Assembly (NCBI GenBank): GCA_963633225.1
Contig: CAVGXR010000008.1
Coordinates: 1-16,397, forward strand
DNA length: 16,397 bases
Source: F23-B02 sp963633225
GTDB lineage: Bacteria; Bacillota; Clostridia; Oscillospirales; Oscillospiraceae
Reading direction: 5' to 3'
Below the pieces are notes generated by a model that worked only from the letters and a program-made list of their open reading frames with translations, did not search any database and was not told the origin of the DNA. Below, piece by piece: positions 5,222 through 14,587 of the stretch (position 1 is the stretch's first letter; each line of letters starts with the position of its first letter). The position numbers were made by a program, and so were the translations under genes.

Positions 5222-7459
5222 ATGACTGAAAAGACCTTTAAGATAAGCGGAATGCACTGCGCCGCATGCTCGGCAAGCCTCGAGCGCTTCATGCAGAGGC
5301 AGAGCGGGGTGCAGAGCGTTTCGGTTAACCTCACGACCGAGAAAATGGATATTGTCTATGACGATACGCTCGATGTCCCGAAGATATGCGAGCTCGTTTC
5401 GCGCCTCAGCTTCGGCGCGGAGGAATACATCTCGGCTGACGCACTGGCCGCGGAAAACCGAAGGAAAGAGGATGCCGAGAAGCAGGCGGAGCTCAGCGCG
5501 ATGAAAAGGCGCGTTATCCTGTGCATATGCTTTGCCGTGCCGCTGCTGTATGTCTCCATGGGACACATGGTCGGACTGCCGCTGCCGATGTTCATGATGC
5601 CGCACCATGCGCCGCTGACCTTTGCGCTCGTGCAGCTCGTGCTCACGCTGCCGATCATCGTCGGAGGACGCAGCTTTTATATAAACGGCTTCGGCAGCCT
5701 TGTCAAGGGTCATCCGAACATGGACACGCTCGTCGCGGTCGGAACGTTTTCCGCGCTTGCCTATGGCATTTACGCTGTAGTCAAGATCGCGCTCGGCGAT
5801 ACTGGCTATTCCGAAAACCTGTTTTTTGAGAGCGCGGCGGTCGTTATAACGCTCGTCATGCTCGGCAAATACCTTGAGGCGCGCAGCAAGCGCCACACCT
5901 CCGATGCCATCCGCGCCCTGACCGAGCTTGCGCCCGAAACGGCTCTCGTTACCCGTCACGGCGAGACCGGCGAGATCCCCGTGTCGGAGCTGCGCGTCGG
6001 CGATGTGATAACCGTCCGCCCGGGAGAGAGATTCCCCTGCGACGGCACGGTGAGCTCGGGTGCGTCAAGCGCAGACCTCAGTATGCTCACCGGCGAGAGC
6101 CTGCCCGTTACGCTCGATGTCGGAAGCAGCGTCACCGGCGGCAGCATAAACGGCGAGGGACTTATAGTGTTCACGGCGGCCAAGGTCGGCGGCGACACCG
6201 CCCTTGCGCAGATAATCCGCATGGTGGAGGATGCTCAGGGCAAGAAAGCGCCGATAGCAAAGCTTGCCGACAAGGTCGCGGGCGTGTTCGTGCCGGTCGT
6301 CATGGCCATCGCGGTACTCTCCGCGGTCATCTGGGCGCTGTGCGGCAAGGATATCGAGTTTGTGCTCAATATCTTCGTCTCCGTCCTTGTCGTCGCCTGT
6401 CCGTGCTCACTCGGCCTTGCAACGCCGACAGCCATCATGGTCGGCACGGGGCGCGGCGCGGAGCTTGGCATATTGTATAAAAGCGGCGAGGCGCTTCAGG
6501 CCATGGCCTTTGCCGACACCGTGGTGCTCGACAAGACGGGAACCGTCACCGAGGGCAAGCCCAAGCTTTGCAGCATTTATTCTGCGCAGCTGCCAGAGGA
6601 CGAGCTCCTTGGTATCTGCGCCGCCGCCGAATCCGGCTCGGAGCACCCCGTTGCCAAGGCCATAACCGAGGCCGCAGCCGAGCGCGGACTGAGCCTGCCG
6701 GAGGCCGAGAGCATAACGGCAGTGCCCGGACGCGGCATAAAGGCGCTCGTATCCGGCTGCGAGGTGCTCATAGGAAATGAGCTTCTCATGCGGGAAAACA
6801 ATGTTGCGTTGAGCGCCGCGGCAGAGCGCGAAAGGCTCGAGGGCGAGGGCTGTATGCTCATGTTTGCTGCGCTCGACGGCAGCTTTGCCGGACTTTTCGG
6901 CGCGGTCGATACGATAAAGAGCGACAGTCCCGAGGCAATATCTGCTTTGCATAATCTCGGAATAAGCACAATTATGTTAACCGGCGATAACGAAAAAGCC
7001 GCCCACGCGATAGCGGACAAGGCAAATATCGATCAGGTGCTGGCAGGCGTTCTGCCCGAAGGCAAGGCCGGAGAGATAGAAAAGCTCAAGGCCGCCGGAA
7101 AGAAGGTCTGCATGGTCGGCGACGGTATCAACGACGCTCCCGCGCTGGCCTCGGCGGATATAGGCGCTGCCATCGGCAGCGGAACAGACGTTGCGATAGA
7201 ATCTGCCGACATAGTTCTTATGGGCTCGCAGCTCGGCGCACTCGTAACGGCGCTGCGCCTGAGCAAGGCGGTCATCCGCAACATAAAGCAGAACCTGTTC
7301 TGGGCGTTTTTCTACAACAGCGTCGGCATACCCTTTGCCGCGGGACTGTTCTACGCCTTTGGCGGGCCGCTGCTCAGCCCGATGTTCGCGGGCGCGGCCA
7401 TGGCGCTCAGCTCCATCTCCGTCGTGTCCAATGCCCTGCGCCTGAAGCGCTTTGAATAA
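5222..7459 (+). CDS. copA: Copper-exporting P1B-type ATPase
   Basis: Exports Cu+ from the cytoplasm using ATP. 745 residues from ATG 5222 (AAGGTGAT just upstream; GTG 5201 lies inside the palindrome and is rejected). Order: one N-terminal heavy-metal domain with GMHCAAC (residues 10-16); membrane helices from about 90; actuator domain with TGES; the transport motif CPC at 393-395; phosphorylation site DKTGT starting at D437; GDGINDAP near 633; and final helices with FYNSVGIP and MALSSISVVSN. The YN pair in helix 7 and M-x-x-SS in helix 8, together with CPC, are the Cu+-ATPase signature, separating it from Zn/Cd and Ag-only relatives. A single metal-binding domain is normal for bacterial forms. 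It is monocistronic: promoter and terminator flank it, and no chaperone (copZ) or csoR gene is next to it. Confidence 0.96.
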   Translation: MTEKTFKISGMHCAACSASLERFMQRQSGVQSVSVNLTTEKMDIVYDDTLDVPKICELVSRLSFGAEEYISADALAAENRRKEDAEKQAELSAMKRRVILCICFAVPLLYVSMGHMVGLPLPMFMMPHHAPLTFALVQLVLTLPIIVGGRSFYINGFGSLVKGHPNMDTLVAVGTFSALAYGIYAVVKIALGDTGYSENLFFESAAVVITLVMLGKYLEARSKRHTSDAIRALTELAPETALVTRHGETGEIPVSELRVGDVITVRPGERFPCDGTVSSGASSADLSMLTGESLPVTLDVGSSVTGGSINGEGLIVFTAAKVGGDTALAQIIRMVEDAQGKKAPIAKLADKVAGVFVPVVMAIAVLSAVIWALCGKDIEFVLNIFVSVLVVACPCSLGLATPTAIMVGTGRGAELGILYKSGEALQAMAFADTVVLDKTGTVTEGKPKLCSIYSAQLPEDELLGICAAAESGSEHPVAKAITEAAAERGLSLPEAESITAVPGRGIKALVSGCEVLIGNELLMRENNVALSAAAERERLEGEGCMLMFAALDGSFAGLFGAVDTIKSDSPEAISALHNLGISTIMLTGDNEKAAHAIADKANIDQVLAGVLPEGKAGEIEKLKAAGKKVCMVGDGINDAPALASADIGAAIGSGTDVAIESADIVLMGSQLGALVTALRLSKAVIRNIKQNLFWAFFYNSVGIPFAAGLFYAFGGPLLSPMFAGAAMALSSISVVSNALRLKRFE

Positions 7460-7482
7460 AAAACGATTTCAATATATCCTCA

Positions 7483-7512
7483 AACTCCCCTTGAAATTCA
7501 AGGGGAGTTTTT
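7483..7512 (+). terminator. Terminator of copA
   Basis: AACTCCCCTTGAA (7483-7495) is perfectly inverted in 7497-7509 and runs into TTTTT (7508-7512). Confidence 0.92.
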
Positions 7513-7540
7513 AAGCCTGCACAAGTCCGAAGGAGATATA

Positions 7541-7711
7541 TTTGCCGACGAATCCGACCCGTTTATGGACATTGACTGTGCATTTCACGATTACATTGCT
7601 GCAGGCTATGCAGTCGATATCCTCAACGGCTATCAGGATAGAAGCTTCCGTCCCAACGACAGCATAAGCCGCGCACAGATGGCGACCCTTTACTTTTTGA
7701 CCGCTTGGCGT
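7541..7711 (+). pseudogene. Orphan S-layer-homology (SLH) domain remnant
   Basis: The frame reads FADESDPFMDIDCAFHDYI, then AAGYAVDILNGYQDRSFRP, then NDSISRAQMATLYFLTAW. This is a recognisable SLH repeat: hydrophobic helix, I-L-N-G-Y-x-D-x-x-F-R-P turn, then the N-x-x-I-x-R-A-Q-M-A helix. SLH domains tether secreted proteins to cell-wall polymers and normally come in threes at one end of large exported proteins. Here there is only one, no signal peptide, no ribosome binding site for the only ATG (7565), and the frame runs on out of register over the next gene to 7873. It is best read as the broken end of a lost surface-protein gene. The upstream boundary is close to the copA terminator. Confidence 0.7.
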
Positions 7712-7745
7712 TATCATGGGGGCAACGACGGTTCAGGAGGAGAAA

Positions 7746-8321
7746 ATGAAAAGTACAGCACTTATAATGATAGACATGCAGCGCGGCTTTATAGACCCCT
7801 CGTCGCCGCTGTGCATCGCCGGAGCTGCGGCGACCGTGCCGGCCTGCGCCGAGGCGATACGCTTTTTCCATGAGCGTGAGCTGCCGCTGTTCTACGCCGT
7901 GCGCCATTACCATGCCGACGGCAGCGATGTTGAAAAGGCGAGGGCGAAGGTCTGGGAAGAGGGCGGCAAGCCTTTGTCGGAAAGCTGCTGTGAGTCCATG
8001 TCCGATGCGTTTCCAGAGTCATTCGAGGTTTCGGAGAGTGACCGCATCATCGTAAAGCCGCGGTATTCTGCGTTTTTTGCAACGAGTCTCGACCTTGTTC
8101 TGCGCAGACTGGGGGTGCAGACGGTAGTGCTCGCGGGAACGACAACGCCAAACTGTATCCGTACGAGCTGCTACGACGCTCTGTCGCTCGATTATGATGT
8201 CGTGGTGCTCAGCGACTGCACATCGTCGATAAACGACGCGGTGCAGCAGTCAAACCTCGAGGATATGCAGCGCGCCGGCGCGAAAATAATGACTCTTGCG
8301 CAAATGAAAAACCACGGTTAA
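7746..8321 (+). CDS. Isochorismatase-family cysteine hydrolase
   Basis: A 191-residue cytoplasmic hydrolase of the isochorismatase-like superfamily, whose members include nicotinamidases, N-carbamoylsarcosine amidases and isochorismatases. The catalytic triad can be read: D10 in LIMIDMQRGFID, K104 in IIVKPRYSAF, and the nucleophile C137 in GTTTPNCIRTS; GTTTPN is the usual cis-peptide turn before the cysteine. Start ATG 7746 follows AGGAGGAGAA; the frame also extends back to 7716 but without support. No metal-binding nicotinamidase H-x-H set is evident, so a nicotinamidase role is less likely; the substrate cannot be told. It is transcribed alone, between the SLH remnant and a terminator shared with the convergent mogA. 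Confidence 0.92.
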   Translation: MKSTALIMIDMQRGFIDPSSPLCIAGAAATVPACAEAIRFFHERELPLFYAVRHYHADGSDVEKARAKVWEEGGKPLSESCCESMSDAFPESFEVSESDRIIVKPRYSAFFATSLDLVLRRLGVQTVVLAGTTTPNCIRTSCYDALSLDYDVVVLSDCTSSINDAVQQSNLEDMQRAGAKIMTLAQMKNHG

Positions 8322-8336
8322 AAAACCGTGGTTTTT
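8307..8336. terminator. Bidirectional terminator shared by the hydrolase and mogA genes
   Basis: AAAAACCACGGTT (8307-8319) is perfectly inverted in 8324-8336 around AAAA, giving T runs of five on both strands. The hydrolase stop codon TAA (8319-8321) lies at the stem-loop junction, so the last codons form the left arm. mogA ends 8 bases beyond on the other strand. Confidence 0.92.
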
Positions 8337-8343
8337 CAATGCT

Positions 8344-8820
8344 TTATTCATCTTTTGATATCATTTGAATTGCGTGCGCGAGCACATCTATCACGGCGCT
8401 GAGGTTCTGCTTTGCTCCGCTCTCGTTGCCAGGGAGGTTCAGGATAAGGCTCTTGCCGCGGATGCCCGCAACGCCTCTTGTAAGCATGGCTCGCGGCGTG
8501 ATACCGAGGCTGTAGTGCAGCATAGCCTGCGGAATTGCCGGTATCTCACGCGAGATAACGTCGCGTGTCGCCTCCGGCGTGATATCGCGTCTTCCGAAGC
8601 CCGTGCCGCCGGTCGAGATGATAAGATCCGCGCCGAGCTCGTAGGAGCATTTTATAAACTCCGCGGATATCTCGTGCCGCTCGTCGGGAACAAGGCCGTG
8701 ATAAATGACGCGGTAGCCCGCCTCCTCAAGCATCTGTATTATTGACGGACCGACCTTGTCGGCTCTTTTGCCGGAGGCGCATCCGTCGCTTACCGTGATG
8801 AGAGCTGCTGTGTAGTCCAT
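8344..8820 (-). CDS. mogA: Molybdopterin adenylyltransferase-like protein (MoaB/MogA family)
   Basis: A 158-residue protein of the MoCF-binding family, which adenylylates molybdopterin in molybdenum (or tungsten) cofactor synthesis. STGGTGFGRRDITPEAT (69-85) is the diagnostic GGTG-x-G-x-x-D-x-T-P-E stretch, and LNLPGNESGA is the second binding loop, where most relatives have NLPGSP. Sequence does not cleanly separate MogA from MoaB. Start at 8820 has GGAGGG just upstream; the longer frame runs into glnS and is rejected. It lies 13 bases after glnS on the same strand, so the two are one operon, although the functions are unrelated. No other cofactor-synthesis gene is in the window. Confidence 0.9.
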   Translation of the reverse strand: MDYTAALITVSDGCASGKRADKVGPSIIQMLEEAGYRVIYHGLVPDERHEISAEFIKCSYELGADLIISTGGTGFGRRDITPEATRDVISREIPAIPQAMLHYSLGITPRAMLTRGVAGIRGKSLILNLPGNESGAKQNLSAVIDVLAHAIQMISKDE

Positions 8821-8833
8821 ATGACCCTCCTTA

Positions 8834-10501
<1,668 letters not shown>

Positions 10502-10532
10502 GATTCTTACTCCTGTCAGCTTAGATAGAGAA

Positions 10533-10561
10533 ATTATAAACGATATTTGAGCTAATTACAA
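10533..10561 (-). promoter_or_regulatory. Promoter of glnS-mogA
   Basis: Minus strand -35 TTGTAA (10556-10561), 17-base spacer, -10 TATAAT (10533-10538). Start expected near 10526, giving a short leader with no T-box. Confidence 0.8.
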
Positions 10562-10596
10562 TAATAATTTTAATCTGCGTATTGTTGCATATGCGA

Positions 10597-10625
10597 TTGA
10601 GAAAACGCGCAGACTGTGATAATAT
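10597..10625 (+). promoter_or_regulatory. Promoter of the thioredoxin operon
   Basis: TTGAGA (10597-10602), 17-base spacer, TAATAT (10620-10625). It leaves a leader of only about 11 bases before ATG 10643, just enough for the AGGTGAT ribosome binding site. Confidence 0.65.
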
Positions 10626-10642
10626 ACCCGTAGGTGATAAAA

Positions 10643-11464
10643 ATGGACAATAAATTTGATATAATAATCATCGGCGCGGGGCCTGCCGGAGTTTCGGCGG
10701 CGCTGACGGCCTGCAACCGCGGCAAAAAAACCGGCGTCGTTGCAAATCCGCCGGAGAGCAGCAAGCTTTATCTTGCCGAGAGCGTTACGAACTATCCGGG
10801 CATCTCCGGCAGCGGCAGCGATATAGTAAAGGCCATGAGCCGCCAGCTTGAGGAAAGCGGTGCGCAGCTCATACAGGGCCGCGCTCTGAGCGTCGTGCAG
10901 CTCGGAAAAACGATAGGCGTTGCCGTCGGCTGCGAATTTTTCGAGGCAGGAGCCGTTATCGTCGCAAGCGGCATAAGCCGCCGCCCGATATGCTCGGGAG
11001 AAACCGAGTTTCTGGGCAGGGGAGTGAGCTACTGCGCTACCTGCGACGGAATGCTGTACAGGGGCAAAACGGTCGCCGTAATAGGCGACAGCGAGGAGGC
11101 AGGGCACGATGCGCAGTTTCTGCGCGATATCGGCTGCGAGGTGCTCAGCTTCACGGGCAGGGAAAAGCTCGATATCCGCGGCAGCATGAAGGCCGACACA
11201 CTCATTGCAGACGGCGCGGAATATAAGGTGGACTGCGTTTTTATCCTCAAGGACACCCTCACGGCGGAGAGCCTTGTCGCCGGTATAGAGACAGAGCGCG
11301 GCATTATAAAGACCGGCCGCGGCGGAAAAACCAATATCAAGGGCATCTATGCAGCCGGCGACTGCACGGGTGCGCCGTATCAGATAGCAAAGGCAGTGGG
11401 CGAGGGCAATGCCGCCGCGCTCTCAGCCTGCGAATATATAAATACAATCGAAAAGGAGACATAA
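10643..11464 (+). CDS. trxB: Thioredoxin reductase-like flavoprotein, lacking standard NADPH motifs
   Basis: Flavin disulfide reductase that should pass electrons to the thioredoxin encoded next to it. 273 residues, against about 305-320 for standard bacterial TrxB. FAD domain: IIIIGAGPAGVSAAL at 6-20, and the C-terminal AAGDCTGAPYQIAKAVGEG. Redox centre: CATC at about 131-134. The second Rossmann domain is unusual: VAVIGDSEEAGHDAQFL replaces the normal GGGNSAxEEA stretch, and the HRR-x5-R motif that holds the NADPH phosphate is absent (FTGREKLDIRGS instead). The known family with this loss is the ferredoxin-dependent flavin thioredoxin reductase first described in Clostridium; that assignment is inference. 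ATG 10643 is chosen over GTG 10634, which lies within the ribosome binding site. Confidence 0.88.
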   Translation: MDNKFDIIIIGAGPAGVSAALTACNRGKKTGVVANPPESSKLYLAESVTNYPGISGSGSDIVKAMSRQLEESGAQLIQGRALSVVQLGKTIGVAVGCEFFEAGAVIVASGISRRPICSGETEFLGRGVSYCATCDGMLYRGKTVAVIGDSEEAGHDAQFLRDIGCEVLSFTGREKLDIRGSMKADTLIADGAEYKVDCVFILKDTLTAESLVAGIETERGIIKTGRGGKTNIKGIYAAGDCTGAPYQIAKAVGEGNAAALSACEYINTIEKET

Positions 11465-11466
11465 AA

Positions 11467-11769
11467 ATGATAATGCATCTTACGAAGGATAATTTCGACT
11501 CCGTCACCTCCTCCGGCCTCGTGCTGGTCGATTTCTGGGCGACATGGTGCGGACCCTGCCGTATGCAGGCTCCGATACTTGAGGAGTTTGACAAGCAGAT
11601 GGAGGGCCGCGTCAAGGTCTGCAAGCTCGATGTTGACGAGGTGCCGTCCATTGCACAGCGCTTCGGCGTAATGAGCATTCCCACGCTTATCGCGTTCAAG
11701 GACGGCAAGCAGACAGGCAAGGAGGTCGGCGTGACCAGCTGCGAGGAGCTTATGCTGATGTTTGGCTGA
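11467..11769 (+). CDS. trxA: Thioredoxin
   Basis: A 100-residue cytoplasmic thioredoxin with the classic active site FWATWCGPCRMQAP (WCGPC near residues 26-30), DVDE after the third strand, and the cis-proline SIPT. It reduces disulfides in target enzymes and would be reduced by the adjacent flavoprotein, whose stop lies 2 bases upstream; AAAGGAGA provides the ribosome binding site within the end of that gene. ATG 11473 is a possible alternative start. Length and motifs are ordinary. Confidence 0.96.
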   Translation: MIMHLTKDNFDSVTSSGLVLVDFWATWCGPCRMQAPILEEFDKQMEGRVKVCKLDVDEVPSIAQRFGVMSIPTLIAFKDGKQTGKEVGVTSCEELMLMFG

Positions 11770-11794
11770 CAGCTTAAAATTATTGCAATATTTA

Positions 11795-11823
11795 TTGCAT
11801 TTCCAAGTGTGTCCGTATATAAT
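11795..11823 (+). promoter_or_regulatory. Promoter of degV, -10 inside the preceding dyad
   Basis: TTGCAT (11795-11800), exactly 17 bases, TATAAT (11818-11823). The -10 forms the loop of the dyad 11805-11838 and the start site would fall near 11830 in its right arm, so a degV transcript would carry only part of the hairpin. Confidence 0.75.
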
Positions 11824-11842
11824 GATACGAACACACTTTTTT
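11805..11842 (+). terminator. Terminator-like dyad after trxA
   Basis: AAGTGTGTCCGTAT (11805-11818) pairs with ATACGAACACACTT (11825-11838) except one C:A mismatch; the loop is ATAATG and the stem runs into six Ts (11837-11842). It would end the trxB-trxA transcript. The same bases carry the degV -10. Confidence 0.75.
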
Positions 11843-11858
11843 ATTATTGGAGGAAATT

Positions 11859-12746
11859 ATGTCTGATTATATAATTAGCTGCTGCTCTACGGCAGACCTC
11901 AGCAAGGAACATTTTGAAGCACGCGACATTAAATATGTCTGCTTCCACTATATGCTCAACGGCAAGGATTATATGGACGACCTCGGTCAGAGCATCCCCT
12001 TTGAGGAGTTTTATAAGAAAATGGCCGAGGGTGCCGATACCAAGACCAGTCAGGTAAACGTTGCAGAGTACGTTGAATTTTTCACCCCCTTCCTCAAGGA
12101 GGGCAAGGATATCCTGCATGTTACGCTCTCAAGCGGTATCTCCGGCACGGTAAACTCCGCTCGCAGCGCGGCTGCGATGCTCGCCGAGGAGTACCCCGAG
12201 CGCAAGATATACATCGTCGATTCTCTCGGTGCGTCCTCCGGCTACGGCCTGCTGATGGACACGCTTGCCGATAAGCGCGACGCAGGACTGAGCATTGACG
12301 AGGCTCACGACTGGATAGAGGCAAACAAGCTGCATCTGCACCACTGGTTCTTCTCCACAGACCTCAGCTTCTACGTCAAGGGCGGCAGGATCTCCAAGAC
12401 CGCCGGCTTCTTCGGAACGATGCTCAATATCTGCCCGCTGCTGAACATGGATAACCTCGGCAGACTTATTCCCAGGGAAAAGATCCGCACGAAGAAAAAG
12501 GTCATAAAAACCATTGTTGAGCGCATGGAGCAGTGCGCCGACGGCGGCCTTGACTATTCCGGCAAGTGCTATATCTCGCAGTCGGGCTGCGTAGAGGATG
12601 CAAAGGAAGTTGCGGCTCTCATCGAAGAGCGCTTTACTAAGCTCAACGGCAAGGTCGAGATAAACTATGTCGGAACGACCATCGGCAGCCACACGGGACC
12701 CGGCACGGTCGCACTGTTCTTCTGGGGCAGCGAGCGCGGCGAATGA
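11859..12746 (+). CDS. DegV-family fatty acid-binding protein
   Basis: DegV (FakB-type) proteins bind a fatty acid and, in Firmicutes with FakA, present it for phosphorylation before membrane lipid synthesis. 295 residues, standard length. The N-terminal domain starts IISCCSTADLS; TKTSQVNVAEYVEFF and HVTLSSGISGTVNSA are the family's fatty-acid head-group contacts; VDSLGASSGYGLL and KGGRISKTAGFFGTMLNICP follow as in the family; the C terminus has GSHTGPGTVALFFWG. Start ATG 11859 has GGAGG 5 bases before it; TTG 11847 overlaps that site. The stop is 3 bases before the next gene, so the two are probably cotranslated. No fakA lies in the window. Confidence 0.94.
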   Translation: MSDYIISCCSTADLSKEHFEARDIKYVCFHYMLNGKDYMDDLGQSIPFEEFYKKMAEGADTKTSQVNVAEYVEFFTPFLKEGKDILHVTLSSGISGTVNSARSAAAMLAEEYPERKIYIVDSLGASSGYGLLMDTLADKRDAGLSIDEAHDWIEANKLHLHHWFFSTDLSFYVKGGRISKTAGFFGTMLNICPLLNMDNLGRLIPREKIRTKKKVIKTIVERMEQCADGGLDYSGKCYISQSGCVEDAKEVAALIEERFTKLNGKVEINYVGTTIGSHTGPGTVALFFWGSERGE

Positions 12747-12749
12747 TTG

Positions 12750-14540
12750 ATGAACAGTAAGCTTTCAAAGCTCAGAGATATCCACAACAGGTATGTATGG
12801 CTCGAGCTGTGCCTTATGATGGCGTGGGTCTATGCCATGTGCGTATACATAGCGCCCGGCTCGTTCCGGCACACGATAGGCTTCATGCTGCACAATCCGC
12901 TGCTTATCCTGCTGAACGGCCTGCCTATAGCGGTGCTGATGCTCGTCGTCTATTTTGCGTTTTCAAACAGCTTTGCTGCCGGAGCTGCGGCAAATGCAGT
13001 GTTCGGCCTGCTGTCATACGCGAATCTTCTCAAGATCGACGGGCGCGACGATCCGCTCGTTCCGGCGGACATACTCCTGCTGCGTGAGGCGCTTCAGGCA
13101 TCGGGTGACTACCGCCTTGACCTGCATCCGATTATCATTGCGCTCATAGTCCTATCGACGGCTGCGTTTATCTTCCTTGCCGTCAAGCTGGGCAGAACGA
13201 AAAAACGTCCGGCGCTGCCGAGGATCATCGGCATTGTCCTGAGCCTTGCGGTGTTTACCGGCGCATTCTTCGGCCTGTACAGGGACAGGGAGCTCTACGC
13301 CTCGTTCCCCGTGAGCTCGGAATACAACATGACGACCATGTTCAACGAGCTGGGGCTTAACTACTGCTTCCTTTATAACTTCAGCCTCTACTCTGTCGAT
13401 AAGCCCGAGGGCTATTCGGAAGAGCAGGTCGAAGGCTATATCGCCGAGCAGCAGACCGAGCAGTCCGAGGGCGTAAAGCCGCAGATACTCATGATAATGT
13501 GCGAGGCGTTCAATGACATTACCGATGCCGATGCCTTCACCTATTCCGATGAGGATGACCCCATGCGCGGCTTTTATGAGGTGGCGGAAAGCCCCAACAG
13601 CATAAGCGGGCATATCGTGGTGCCGAACTTCGGCGCGGGCACGGCCAACACGGAGTTTGACGTGCTCACAGGGATGCAGACAAATCTCATAAGCGCGACA
13701 TCAAACTCGGCTATGAGATCGTTCCACCACTCCGTGCCGTCAATGGCGACGCTTTTGGACAGCGAGGGCTATGACAGCCTTTATTTCCATCCCGGCAACA
13801 GCTGGTTTTACAACCGCGACTCGGCGCTGAGCTTTCTCGGCATAAAGGATCGCGTGTTCGTTGAAGATCTTGAGGATAAGTCCAATATGGAAACCGCTTT
13901 TCTCAAAAACCTCAAGACGCTCATATCGGAGCGTACACAGAGCGGCGAGCGGCTTTTTACCTACGCAACGACCATCCAGAACCATCAGGCGTATACATAT
14001 TCAAAATACGATTTCGATGTGCCCAAGGTGCAGACGAGCGTGCAGCTGAGCGACTATGCCGAGGAGCTTCTGTCGGTGTATGCCTACGGAGTAAAGTGCT
14101 CGTCGGATATGCTGCTGGAGCTGACAGAGTATTTAAACAGCCTTGACGACCCATACATCCTTGTGTTCTTCGGCGATCATCGACCGAACCTCGGCGCTGA
14201 TTACCTCGCATATAAGGAGATCGGAATGGACATCGAAAATGACGTTATATCCAACTGCTCTGCGCCCTTTGTTATCTGGGCAAACGACGCATATGCCGCA
14301 AGCTCTGACTTTGCCGAGCGCTTTGCCGCGCTCGATATGCCCTCCGACGGCTATATAAGCGCAAGCTTTCTCGGCGAGGTGACGCTGGAGCTTGCCGGCT
14401 GCGCAAAAAGCGAGCCCTTTTTCAGCTTCCTTTACGATCTGCGCCGCGAGGTGCCGGTTATAAAGACCGGCGTAAACAGCGATGCCGAGCAGCCGCTTAT
14501 AGATAAGCTGCACTGCTGGCAGTATTATCGCATGAGCTGA
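12750..14540 (+). CDS. LTA synthase-family phosphoglycerol transferase
   Basis: Membrane enzyme with an extracellular sulfatase-fold domain that moves phosphoglycerol from phosphatidylglycerol to a wall or lipid acceptor. 596 residues. About five N-terminal membrane helices occupy residues 15-175, followed by a linker and the catalytic domain from about 245. Active-site positions can be seen: E252 in IMCEAFND, the nucleophile T298 in GAGTANTEF, and D476-H477 in FFGDHRP, matching Glu255, Thr300, Asp475 and His476 of Staphylococcus aureus LtaS. ATG 12750 is 3 bases after the degV stop; TTG 12747 is possible, and there is no strong ribosome binding site, so coupling to degV is likely. Whether the product is lipoteichoic acid, a decoration on a glycan, or something else cannot be told. 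Confidence 0.9.
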   Translation: MNSKLSKLRDIHNRYVWLELCLMMAWVYAMCVYIAPGSFRHTIGFMLHNPLLILLNGLPIAVLMLVVYFAFSNSFAAGAAANAVFGLLSYANLLKIDGRDDPLVPADILLLREALQASGDYRLDLHPIIIALIVLSTAAFIFLAVKLGRTKKRPALPRIIGIVLSLAVFTGAFFGLYRDRELYASFPVSSEYNMTTMFNELGLNYCFLYNFSLYSVDKPEGYSEEQVEGYIAEQQTEQSEGVKPQILMIMCEAFNDITDADAFTYSDEDDPMRGFYEVAESPNSISGHIVVPNFGAGTANTEFDVLTGMQTNLISATSNSAMRSFHHSVPSMATLLDSEGYDSLYFHPGNSWFYNRDSALSFLGIKDRVFVEDLEDKSNMETAFLKNLKTLISERTQSGERLFTYATTIQNHQAYTYSKYDFDVPKVQTSVQLSDYAEELLSVYAYGVKCSSDMLLELTEYLNSLDDPYILVFFGDHRPNLGADYLAYKEIGMDIENDVISNCSAPFVIWANDAYAASSDFAERFAALDMPSDGYISASFLGEVTLELAGCAKSEPFFSFLYDLRREVPVIKTGVNSDAEQPLIDKLHCWQYYRMS

Positions 14541-14551
14541 AAAATCACGGC

Positions 14552-14581
14552 TTGACTTTTTGGCTGAAAAGTGCATATAAT
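14552..14581 (+). promoter_or_regulatory. Promoter of the valS T-box leader
   Basis: TTGACT (14552-14557), 18-base spacer, TATAAT (14576-14581). Start expected near 14588. The interval from the upstream stop (14540) to the promoter is only 11 bases and shows no terminator. Confidence 0.85.
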
Positions 14582-14587
14582 ATGGTT

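Noticed and set aside
5204..5959. 251-residue minus strand frame opposite the start of copA
   Set aside because: It covers the copA promoter end and metal-binding domain; the + strand reading is unambiguous.
7565..7873. SLH-containing frame as an intact gene
   Set aside because: Only one SLH repeat, no start signals, no signal peptide, and its last third overlaps the well-supported hydrolase gene out of frame.
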